Source: Bacillota bacterium (GTDB lineage: Bacteria; Bacillota; Clostridia; Acetivibrionales; DTU013). From it: 7,640 bases of DNA. The DNA lies in assembly GCA_023439545.1 (NCBI GenBank), contig JAEXNT010000082.1:1-7640 (forward strand), given 5' to 3'. The position numbers and the translations under genes are program-made. The notes under the pieces were generated by a model. It saw nothing but the letters and a program-made list of their open reading frames with translations. It had not been told where the DNA came from and did not search any database. Positions 1 through 7,543 of this stretch are shown here, piece after piece; the stretch's first letter is position 1; each line of letters opens with the position of its first letter.

Positions 1-223
1 GCACATTTCTGCCTACTGCATAGAGGAATGCATCGGCTTCCACTCTATATTACTTACGGGGCTGTATCGCTTCACGCTTTCGCATTGCGGCTCTCATGCT
101 CCCATGCCTACGCTTAAACCTCACCTCGCGGCTCCGGCTCCAAGGCTTGGTACCGACTGCTTGCTATGCTTTGTCAGGTCAGGACTTACACCCGACTATA
201 TTACACGCACCGAACTGGCGCAC
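1..223 (-). mobile_element. Group II intron, 5' portion (domain I), continuing past the left edge
   Basis: Read on the minus strand, the element begins at 223 with GTGCGCC, matching the GUGYG 5' consensus of group II introns. It continues with a GGTGTAAGTCC-type stretch typical of domain I. A 5-bp hairpin at 17-32 (minus TGCAT / loop TCCTCT / ATGCA) presents CCTCT, exactly complementary to the five exon bases before the junction (minus AGAGG, 228-224). This is the expected EBS1-IBS1 pairing and supports both the identity and the boundary. No reverse transcriptase/maturase reading frame is present here; if there is one, it should lie in domain IV beyond base 1. EBS2-IBS2 was not identified with confidence and the class is not assigned. 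Family knowledge: such introns are ribozyme retroelements that move by retrohoming. Confidence 0.8.
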
Positions 224-278
224 CCTCTGCTGTCAATTATACCACAGGCTTCGTGTTTATTCTGCCTTTTCCTGTTGT
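224..278 (-). promoter_or_regulatory. Possible extended -10 promoter just upstream of the intron junction
   Basis: On the minus strand TGGTATAAT lies at 244-236: a perfect TATAAT (241-236) preceded by the TGn extended -10 signature. No good -35 is visible at 17 bp (CAGAAT), but an extended -10 can compensate for that. The start point would fall near 229, about six bases before the intron begins. It may once have served a gene downstream that is now separated from it by the intron. It could now transcribe the intron itself. Confidence 0.4.
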
Positions 279-668
279 TTACCGCCCCGTCAGGGCATTT
301 TCGACTGCCTTGAGATACGCCTTGCTCGTTACAGTCGCGCCTGAAACCGTATCCACAGTGACATCCTGTTTTTCCATTACCCTGTTGAACAATGTCTCGT
401 AAACCTCAGGTTTGGAGAATGTTACGTCCTTTACAAGTTCAATGTCGATTATCTTGTGATCCTTCACCGTAACGTTTACCTCATTCGAAAAACGGCCGGA
501 ATCGTAGGCTCCTTTATATACCCTGTCTCCCAGTGCACTTAGGTCTGCGCTGCCGATAACGAGATCAGCATCCGTTTTAAGTCCTCTAGTGATATAAAAC
601 ACGCCGCAGCCGATCACAAGTGCGATTATTAACACCGCCGTCAAAATAATCCTAAGGAACAACTTCAT
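279..668 (-). CDS. Small membrane-anchored FMN-binding domain protein
   Basis: 129 residues, starting at the ATG at 668, which has GGAGGGG (683-677) 8 bases upstream; a GTG at 677 is too close to that site. Residues 4-26 form one hydrophobic segment. It contains V-I-G-C at 18-21, which could pass as a weak lipobox, but the residues after the Cys stay hydrophobic, so a plain membrane anchor is likelier. Residues ~50-126 match the FMN-binding domain found in RnfG/NqrC and related proteins. D106-T-V-S-G-A-T112 fits the D-x-x-S/T-G-A-T flavinylation motif, where ApbE attaches FMN to the Thr. Inference: an extracytoplasmic electron-transfer flavoprotein. No rnf, nqr or apbE gene is in the window. 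It follows the oxidoreductase gene by 107 bp in the same direction, so co-transcription is possible but unproven. Confidence 0.85.
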   Translation of the reverse strand: MKLFLRIILTAVLIIALVIGCGVFYITRGLKTDADLVIGSADLSALGDRVYKGAYDSGRFSNEVNVTVKDHKIIDIELVKDVTFSKPEVYETLFNRVMEKQDVTVDTVSGATVTSKAYLKAVENALTGR

Positions 669-700
669 TCCAAGCACCCCTCCATGATATTCTCAAACAC

Positions 701-715
701 ATGAAATTATTTCAT
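701..715. promoter_or_regulatory. 15-bp palindrome upstream of the FMN-binding gene
   Basis: ATGAAAT-T-ATTTCAT is a perfect 7-bp inverted repeat with a one-base centre, located about 32 bp upstream of the start codon of the FMN-binding gene. Such a short-centred palindrome suits a dimeric regulator better than an RNA hairpin. A TATCAT sequence lies between it and the gene on the minus strand, without a convincing -35. An AT-rich palindrome of this size can occur by chance. Confidence 0.3.
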
Positions 716-775
716 CCGATGGTAGATACGTCTGCCCGCAACCGTTGTCTGAAATCCTGCCATGATTTGTTCCAA

Positions 776-1741
776 TCATTCCAGTATCTGCTCCTTTATT
801 TTCAGCGCCAGGCCAAGGGAGGCCGTCGCGTCCCCAATGCCGTTGACAGGCTGCCCGCCGTCCCTGATACAGCCAAGCACATGCCTTATCGCTTCTTCAT
901 AACAGTTCCTGCGATCCGGCATTATGTCTTCTCTATCGCTCTGTGTAAAAAGTGTCATGGAGCTCACCTCCGATGCCCTGTATCCATCCTCGGAAAATCT
1001 GACCGCCGCCTCGTCGAATACCGCCTCGTAAGACACGGCGAACGGGTATGCGCAAGGCATCATCGAAGAACCGGTAAGCTCGACGCAGGTGCCGTCGAAC
1101 TCAAGAAGCGATGTAACAGAGCACTGTCCCGCCTTTCCCCGTGTACACTCCGACGTTATCCGTCCAGGGCTTCCAAGCAGCCAATAAACTAAATCGATAT
1201 CGTGTATCATCAAGGCGGTCACTATCGACTGAGGCCCAAGATCTCCCCATAAAGGCGGTGTTTTCCTGCTGATACCGAGCGTCCTTAACCTGCCGTATGT
1301 ACCTTTTGCGCAAATATCCTTCAAATAGAGATATGGTCCCTGGAAGCGCACAAAAAGATCCGCAAATGCCAGCCTCCCATACCTTGCGCAAGCGGCGCCT
1401 ATCGCTTCGGCAGCTTCCATATCCGGCGCCACGGGCGTTTCGCAGTATACATGTTTCCCTTTTTCAAGCGCCCTGACGGCGAATTCCCTGTGCAGTGAAT
1501 CCGGAAGACAGACGTCGATAAGGTCTATCCCATCATTGTTGTAAATGTCGTCCACATTACAGGTCGTTATTATCCCGGGATGTACGGGAAGTCCTGCCAG
1601 CTTCGCCGTAAGCTTTCGTTCCAGTTCTTTCAGCTTCTCTGCATTCCTGCCGTAAATATGCAGTTCCTCGACTTCTTCCATCCCGGCGTATAGTTCGGCA
1701 TGATATGCCCCGAATCCCGTGCCCAATATTCCGACCTTCAT
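776..1741 (-). CDS. Gfo/Idh/MocA family NAD(P)-dependent oxidoreductase
   Basis: 321 residues from the ATG at 1741, which has AGGAGG (1755-1750) spaced 8 bases away; an in-frame ATG at 1768 lies upstream of this site and is rejected. Residues 1-125 form a Rossmann domain with G7-T-G-F-G-A12. The family's E-K-P signature appears as E101-T-P103, so the usual Lys is replaced by Thr. Residues ~125-310 form the alpha/beta C-terminal domain, with H180-D-I-D183 followed by V-Y-W-L-L-G, the family's usual H/D active-site helix. Members oxidise or reduce sugars, inositols, biliverdin and related substrates; the substrate here cannot be told. It is divergent from the WYL regulator across a shared dyad, so it is the likely regulatory target. 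It may be transcribed with the downstream FMN-binding gene. Confidence 0.88.
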   Translation of the reverse strand: MKVGILGTGFGAYHAELYAGMEEVEELHIYGRNAEKLKELERKLTAKLAGLPVHPGIITTCNVDDIYNNDGIDLIDVCLPDSLHREFAVRALEKGKHVYCETPVAPDMEAAEAIGAACARYGRLAFADLFVRFQGPYLYLKDICAKGTYGRLRTLGISRKTPPLWGDLGPQSIVTALMIHDIDLVYWLLGSPGRITSECTRGKAGQCSVTSLLEFDGTCVELTGSSMMPCAYPFAVSYEAVFDEAAVRFSEDGYRASEVSSMTLFTQSDREDIMPDRRNCYEEAIRHVLGCIRDGGQPVNGIGDATASLGLALKIKEQILE

Positions 1742-1774
1742 ATTAAATACCTCCTTTTTCTTACCCACAGGCTT

Positions 1775-1784
1775 ACTTTAGCAT
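1775..1784 (-). promoter_or_regulatory. Possible weak promoter of the oxidoreductase gene
   Basis: On the minus strand TGCTAAAGT (1783-1775) is an extended -10-like element with hexamer TAAAGT, four of six matches to TATAAT. The hexamer at the -35 distance is poor (TACCCC), and it falls in the spacer of the inverted repeat at 1788-1813. A weak core next to a strong dyad would fit a promoter that depends on an activator or is easily repressed. Confidence 0.3.
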
Positions 1785-1787
1785 GTA

Positions 1788-1813
1788 AATGTTGACAGGG
1801 GTATGTCAACATT
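1788..1813. promoter_or_regulatory. Divergent operator: perfect 10-6-10 inverted repeat
   Basis: AATGTTGACA, six bases GGGGTA, then TGTCAACATT: a perfect 10-bp inverted repeat centred between the divergent oxidoreductase and WYL-regulator genes. Each arm contains TTGACA, one on each strand. The left arm supplies the -35 of the regulator's promoter, so a protein bound here would block or re-orient RNA polymerase. The half-site spacing suits a dimeric HTH protein, and the adjacent WYL regulator is the obvious candidate. Confidence 0.75.
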
Positions 1814-1820
1814 CTAAAAT
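1792..1820 (+). promoter_or_regulatory. Promoter of the WYL regulator gene
   Basis: TTGACA (1792-1797) and TAAAAT (1815-1820) are separated by exactly 17 bp, giving a perfect -35 and a five-of-six -10. Transcription would begin near 1827, leaving a leader of about 60 bases. This excludes the in-frame ATG at 1789 as a start codon. The -35 lies inside the inverted repeat, pointing to autoregulation. Confidence 0.75.
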
Positions 1821-1887
1821 AAAGGTAAATTGTATTTTTCATCAAAAGCCAGACCGCGTAAAGCTAATATTTCAAGGAGTGATGCAA

Positions 1888-2844
1888 ATGCGTCTGCACA
1901 GGTTGATATCGATATTGCTTTCAATAGAAAACAGGGGCAGGATAACGGCAAGAGAGCTCTCCCTCCAGCTCGAAACCTCGGTCAGGACTATTTACCGCGA
2001 CATAGATACATTGTGCGAGGCGGGCATTCCCATTGTTTCGGAACCCGGGGTAAACGGCGGCATTTCATTGGCGGAAGGTTACCAGGTGGGTATTCGCAAA
2101 TTTCAAAAGGAAGACATGATCTATCTCTATCTGAACGGTATGGGAGTCAAGGCTGACCGGAAAAGCGACATTTCACTGCGTTCCGACTCGTCGCTGCTGA
2201 AGCTCAGGAAGCTGCTTTCCAAGGAAGACGCCACCTCGTTCAACACTATCGTCAATAAGTTTTATGTGGACGACTCTCCATGGTGGGGCGCACAAAGCTC
2301 ATTAAACAATGTCGATACGATAATCAAGTCGCTGTGGCAATCCAACAAGCTTTCAATAAATTATCGCAAGCTTGACGGGACAGTTTCGGAAAGGGTAGTC
2401 CGCCCATATGGGATCGCAGTCAAAAATTCCGACTGGTATCTAGCGGCATACTGTGAGAAAAGCAGCTCTATCAGGACATTCAAGTGCGAACGCATTACTG
2501 AATGTAATATCCTGCCGGAATCATTCATAATTCCCGTAACTTTTTCACTGAAGGATTATTTCTGGGAGAATGTCCTGAAATTCCGCTCGGAGCGAAATGA
2601 ACAGGAACAATATCCCGTTACGGTAAGGCTGCCGAAAAGGAAAGCTTATCTACTGAAAGATCTGCAGGTTTATTCGACTGAAGAAACCGGAGAAAGCATC
2701 GAAGCTGTTGTCAATATGTACTCCCCCGAATGCGCTATGAACAATTTCTGGAACCTGATTTGCGCCGGAGCGGAGGTCATTTCTCCCGCGGAAACAAGAG
2801 AAGCTGTGATAGACAGGCTGACGCAGCTTCTTGACGAATACTGA
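1888..2844 (+). CDS. HTH/WYL-domain transcriptional regulator (YafY type)
   Basis: 318 residues from the ATG at 1888, which has AAGGAG (1874-1879) spaced 8 bases away. The ATG at 1882 is only two bases from that site, and an upstream ATG at 1789 precedes the predicted transcription start. Residues ~3-62 form an HTH_11/DeoR-like winged helix, including the S-V-R-T-I-Y-R-D-I-D recognition helix (31-40). Residues ~140-210 are the WYL domain, with W183-Y184-L185 in the characteristic position; ~240-316 is the WCX extension. WYL domains are thought to sense ligands or nucleic acids and set DNA binding. The gene is divergent from the oxidoreductase across a shared inverted repeat, so it probably controls itself and that gene. 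Ligand and sign of control are unknown. Confidence 0.9.
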   Translation: MRLHRLISILLSIENRGRITARELSLQLETSVRTIYRDIDTLCEAGIPIVSEPGVNGGISLAEGYQVGIRKFQKEDMIYLYLNGMGVKADRKSDISLRSDSSLLKLRKLLSKEDATSFNTIVNKFYVDDSPWWGAQSSLNNVDTIIKSLWQSNKLSINYRKLDGTVSERVVRPYGIAVKNSDWYLAAYCEKSSSIRTFKCERITECNILPESFIIPVTFSLKDYFWENVLKFRSERNEQEQYPVTVRLPKRKAYLLKDLQVYSTEETGESIEAVVNMYSPECAMNNFWNLICAGAEVISPAETREAVIDRLTQLLDEY

Positions 2845-2932
2845 AGGGCATGACTCAAAAGGAATTTGGAGACTCCCCGAGGCGGTCATATCAATTTTTG
2901 CAAGAAACCCAAATATTTTATGGACAATTGTC

Positions 2933-2961
2933 TTGATAATTTCGCAAAATAACGATATGAT
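2933..2961 (+). promoter_or_regulatory. Promoter of hppA
   Basis: TTGATA (2933-2938) and TATGAT (2956-2961) are separated by exactly 17 bp, each with five of six consensus matches (sigma-A type). The start point would be near 2968, giving a leader of about 30 bases that ends with the GGGGGAG ribosome binding site at 2984-2990, 7 bases before the ATG. No riboswitch-like structure is seen in so short a leader. The rest of 2845-2997 shows no other feature. Confidence 0.7.
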
Positions 2962-2997
2962 TTTGAGTAATTAGTCTTATTAAGGGGGAGTTATTCT

Positions 2998-5085
<2,088 letters not shown>

Positions 5086-5100
5086 AATTATTGAGGTATG

Positions 5101-5133
5101 AAACAGGAACCTGGCGCTGTCAGGTTCCTGTTT
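5101..5133 (+). terminator. Terminator-like hairpin after hppA
   Basis: A perfect 13-bp inverted repeat, AAACAGGAACCTG (5101-5113) and CAGGTTCCTGTTT (5121-5133), with a 7-base loop, starts 15 bp after the hppA stop. The trailing T tract is only three bases in either direction. It is symmetric and may end transcription from both sides, since minus-strand genes converge on it. Confidence 0.75.
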
Positions 5134-5299
5134 CTATAGAAATGATACCGTCTTGAAAGTAAAAGCCCTGTATCAGAATCTTTCTATCCTGTAATCCGGC
5201 ATTTTGATCAGCGAGGGATCTTTGGACGGTCGTTTTACCTATATACCTGCCGCCTGCAGCTGCACACCTGAAATTTGCCTGTTTCCAAACGAATATTTT
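5134..5299. other. Intergenic stretch with possible decayed coding sequence
   Basis: No intact gene, RNA or promoter is apparent. On the minus strand one frame reads a short plausible C terminus ending P-S-L-I-K-M-P-D-Y-R-I-E-R-F-stop, with one in-frame TAG upstream of it. It lies directly downstream of the broken copper-amine-oxidase-N gene and could be its shifted original 3' end or a fragment of another gene. This rests only on how protein-like the translation looks. Confidence 0.25.
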
Positions 5300-5847
5300 C
5301 TAGATGTCTGAGAGCTCGTTGGTCTTTATATTCAACGGACTGTCTATTTCTTTGAACAATGCCTCCGGGATGACTGATTGTCCTCTTGCATCGAGATATT
5401 TTTCAGGGTGGCAGTAATCGATATAATAGTCGGGCCTAATGTAAGTTATGACAACCTTCCTGTTTTCCGGCAGCCAGTCAACCTTGGCGCCGAAGCTTTC
5501 AGCCACAAACCTTGCAGGGGCCATAGTCCTGCCGTTCACCAGCATTCCCGGTACATCCGGTTGGACGTCTTTACCATTCACCTTCGCTGTCTTATTACCT
5601 ATCCATAGTTCAACGACAGTGCCGTCTCTGGCGCCGGTAGCTTTTTTTCAGTCCCATCCCATTCAACCGAAGCGCCCAACTGCTCAAAAATGGTCCTCAG
5701 CGGCAGCAACACCCTGCCGTCTATCAAGACCGGCTGAACATCAAAATACAAACGCTGCCCGTTCAATGCAACTGTTATCTCATCCTCGGCACTTATGGTT
5801 TCAGCACATGAATACGAGAGCAGTGATATGTAATAATTAGTAACCTG
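5300..5847 (-). pseudogene. Decayed copper amine oxidase N-terminal (stalk) domain protein
   Basis: Two frames together encode two tandem copies of the copper-amine-oxidase-N / stalk domain. The first frame (5847 to the TAG at 5599-5601) gives I-T-V-A-L-N-G, then L-I-D-G-R-V-L-L-P-L-R-T and L-G-A-S-V-E-W. The second, to 5300, gives V-N-G-K-D, then L-V-N-G-R-T-M-A-P-A-R-F and F-G-A-K-V-D-W. They join at a run of seven A (minus strand, 5648-5642); one extra A or a -1 slip restores the reading. There is no ATG, GTG or TTG in the first frame after the upstream TGA (5850-5848), only what looks like the tail of a signal peptide (about 5830-5800), so the 5' end is lost too. These domains occur in secreted or cell-wall proteins. 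It lies about 30 bp downstream of purA in the same direction. A sequencing error in the homopolymer would explain the frameshift but not the missing start. Confidence 0.75.
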
Positions 5848-5851
5848 TCAA
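5823..5851 (-). promoter_or_regulatory. Possible promoter in the decayed 5' end of the stalk-domain gene
   Basis: On the minus strand TTGACA (5851-5846) is followed after 17 bp by TATCAC (5828-5823), a four-of-six -10. The -35 is perfect. The start point would lie inside the gene remnant, so this may be chance or a leftover of the lost 5' region. Confidence 0.25.
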
Positions 5852-5875
5852 GTCACATTATATTACATTATGGTT

Positions 5876-7162
5876 TTATGTAGAAGTGCTTCGTTCGATG
5901 ATATCGTTTCTTCCGGGTCCGGTAGATATATACCTGACCGGATAGCCGATGTATTCCTCTATGAACCTTATATAGTTACGGGCATTCACGGGCAGTTCCT
6001 CATACCGCCTCACTCCCCTGATATCGCTTTTCCATCCGTCCAGCACCGTATAGACAGGCTTTGCCCTGTTCAAAAGCGGCGTTACGGGGAAATCCGGCGT
6101 TTCAACCCCATCTATCGAATAAGCCGTACAGACCGGTATCTGACCCAGATAGCCCAGTACGTCGACCAGTGTCAATGCAACCTCCGTAGTGCCCTGAAGC
6201 ATACAGCCGTATTTTGTTGCGACAGCGTCGAACCAGCCCATCCTGCGGGGTCTGCCGGTCGTAGCCCCATATTCGCCGCAATCCCCGCCCAGGTTCCGTA
6301 AAGTATCCGCTTCCTCTCTGAAAAGCTCCGTAACGAATGCTCCCGCTCCCACGCAGGATGAATATGCCTTTACAACCGTGATGACCTCTTTGATGGCGTG
6401 CGGAGGTATCCCGGCGCCGACCGAGGCGAAGCCCGCCAGAGGCGACGAAGAGGTTGTGAAAGGATATATGCCGTTATCGGGGTCTTTCAGCGCGCCGAGC
6501 TGGCCTTCCAGAAGTATCTCGGCGCCCTTCCCGGCCGCTTTGTTCAAAAGCCCGGCAACGTCGCAAACCATCGGCCTTATGCGTTCCCGATAGCCGAGCA
6601 GCGTATCTGTAATGGATTTTTCGTCGATCGGCGGCGCATTGTACAGAGCTTCAAGCAGCCGGTTCTTTATGCTGCAGTATGATCGTACCTTTTCCGCCAG
6701 CAGCGCCGTATCGAACAGATCGGCTACCTGTATGCCCGTTTTTAAATACTTGTCGGAATAAAAAGGCGCTATCCCGGTTTTTGTAGAACCGAAGCCGAGA
6801 TCTCCCAGCCTTTCTTCCTCAAGCCTGTCGAACAGTATATGGTATGGCATGATCAGCTGAGCCCTGTCGGATATTTTAATTTCAGGCGCCGGCGCCCCTC
6901 TTTCCAGTAGTTGGTCCAGTTCGTCAAAAAACTTCTTCAGGTCGAGCGCTACTCCCTGCCCTATAACATTTGTCACGCCCTTTGTGAAAACGCCTGACGG
7001 AAGCAGGTGAAGCGCAAATTTGCCGTACTCGTTTATTATAGTATGACCTGCGTTTGCGCCGCCCTGATAGCGGACTACCATTTCGGACCGTCCCGCCAGC
7101 ATATCGGTCATCTTTCCTTTTCCTTCGTCTCCCCAGTTACCTCCAACAATAGCCCTTACCAT
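5876..7162 (-). CDS. purA: Adenylosuccinate synthetase
   Basis: 428 residues, normal family length, starting at the ATG at 7162 with AGGAGG (7175-7170) 7 bases upstream. It joins IMP and aspartate using GTP to form adenylosuccinate, the first step from IMP to AMP, in the cytoplasm. Visible motifs: G8-N-W-G-D-E-G-K-G-K17 with catalytic D12, G34-G-A-N-A-G-H40-T with catalytic His, H52-L-L-P-S-G, T301-T-G-R-P-R-R307, and S413-T-G-P-G-R418. The guanine-recognition segment (T-K-L-D in the E. coli enzyme) reads T331-L-V-D334, keeping the Asp but not the Lys. I associate these differences with the usual PurA branch of Clostridia, so this is most likely the housekeeping enzyme. The phage paralogue PurZ is excluded because the catalytic Asp and full length are kept. 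Its leader can hide the ribosome binding site. No other pur genes adjoin it. Confidence 0.95.
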   Translation of the reverse strand: MVRAIVGGNWGDEGKGKMTDMLAGRSEMVVRYQGGANAGHTIINEYGKFALHLLPSGVFTKGVTNVIGQGVALDLKKFFDELDQLLERGAPAPEIKISDRAQLIMPYHILFDRLEEERLGDLGFGSTKTGIAPFYSDKYLKTGIQVADLFDTALLAEKVRSYCSIKNRLLEALYNAPPIDEKSITDTLLGYRERIRPMVCDVAGLLNKAAGKGAEILLEGQLGALKDPDNGIYPFTTSSSPLAGFASVGAGIPPHAIKEVITVVKAYSSCVGAGAFVTELFREEADTLRNLGGDCGEYGATTGRPRRMGWFDAVATKYGCMLQGTTEVALTLVDVLGYLGQIPVCTAYSIDGVETPDFPVTPLLNRAKPVYTVLDGWKSDIRGVRRYEELPVNARNYIRFIEEYIGYPVRYISTGPGRNDIIERSTST

Positions 7163-7247
7163 ATAAAAACCTCCTGTGATGCTTATTTGTCAGGCGGACA
7201 GCTTTCCTGACCCGACCATGTCTTGATAGTATCACAGGAGTTTATAT
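7161..7247 (-). promoter_or_regulatory. Structured purA leader sequestering the ribosome binding site
   Basis: CTCCTGTGAT at the 5' side of the leader (minus 7240-7231) is perfectly complementary to ATCACAGGAG (minus 7180-7171), which contains most of the purA AGGAGG. Between them is a second perfect 6-bp hairpin, GTCAGG (7211-7206) with CCTGAC (7194-7189), around an 11-base loop. After a 3-base bulge, the outer stem can gain seven further A-U pairs (7247-7241 with 7167-7161) that cover the first two bases of the start codon, if transcription begins far enough upstream. The fold would block translation initiation. It does not match the purine, PRPP or preQ1 riboswitch consensus as I know them. 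It could respond to a ligand, a protein or temperature. Confidence 0.6.
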
Positions 7248-7248
7248 A

Positions 7249-7278
7249 AGTATAATTGATATTCATTATTTCGATCAT
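7249..7278 (-). promoter_or_regulatory. Probable promoter of purA
   Basis: On the minus strand TATACT (7254-7249) is a five-of-six -10, with ATGATC (7278-7273) 18 bp upstream as a weak -35. The start point would be near 7242, just before the 5' arm of the RBS-sequestering stem, so the transcript would carry the whole 10-bp stem. No B. subtilis-type PurR box was seen. A 6-bp dyad overlaps the -35. Confidence 0.45.
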
Positions 7279-7292
7279 AAGTACTGCTTATG
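7276..7292. repeat. 6-bp inverted repeat between the LysR remnant and purA
   Basis: CATAAG (7276-7281), five bases, then CTTATG (7287-7292). It begins just past the stop codon of the LysR remnant and overlaps the proposed purA -35. It is AT-rich and has no T tract, so it is a poor terminator; an operator-like site is possible. Confidence 0.3.
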
Positions 7293-7295
7293 TCG

Positions 7296-7520
7296 CTATG
7301 GTATTCCTTTTTCAGGCGCTCCTCCTATAAGGGCTGTCAACAGCTTCCTGCCTGCGGGCGACATCGAAGCCTCATCATAATACGCCACGCATATGCTTCT
7401 TTCCTGTACCGGTTCGCTCAGCCTGATTTCAAACAACTCGCCGGTCGCGATATGCTTTTCTGCGAAATTGCCTACGACACAGCCTACTCCCAAGCCCCTC
7501 AATGCGAACTGCACAATCAT
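7296..7520 (-). pseudogene. LysR-type regulator, C-terminal fragment
   Basis: About 74 codons ending at the TAG at 7296-7298. The stretch V-Q-F-A-L-R-G-L-G-V-G-C-V-V, then H-I-A-T-G-E-L-F-E-I, matches the last part of a LysR substrate-binding domain, where a helix runs into G-x-G and a hydrophobic strand. The N-terminal HTH and most of the effector domain (roughly 220 residues) are missing. Coding similarity stops at ~7520, exactly where a strong hairpin begins. The frame stays open a little further (to 7565), but that part is translated hairpin DNA (P-P-A-K-P-A) and no ribosome binding site precedes the ATG at 7565. The 5' part of the gene may continue beyond the inserted element. The regulator's target is unknown; it directly precedes the purA promoter in the same direction. 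Confidence 0.7.
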
Positions 7521-7543
7521 AACCGCCGGCTTAGCCGGCGGTT
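7521..7543. repeat. Strong 10-bp hairpin at the insertion junction
   Basis: AACCGCCGGC (7521-7530), loop TTA, GCCGGCGGTT (7534-7543). This is the most stable inverted repeat in the window by GC content. It abuts the last recognisable LysR codon and marks the boundary of the inserted DNA. Confidence 0.85.

Noticed and set aside
96..402. Small plus-strand open frames at the left edge
   Set aside because: They run across the group II intron and antisense to the FMN-binding gene, and their translations resemble no protein.
1789..1887. N-terminal extension of the WYL regulator from the ATG at 1789
   Set aside because: It overlaps the -35/-10 promoter and the inverted repeat; the ATG at 1888 has a well-spaced Shine-Dalgarno and starts exactly at the HTH.
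5870..6301. 143-codon open frame on the plus strand over the purA 3' end
   Set aside because: Antisense to conserved purA coding sequence, with no ribosome binding site and no recognisable domain.
5876..7162. PurZ (2-aminoadenine pathway) instead of PurA
   Set aside because: The catalytic Asp in the W-G-D-E-G-K-G-K loop is kept, the length is that of PurA, and there are no phage genes around.
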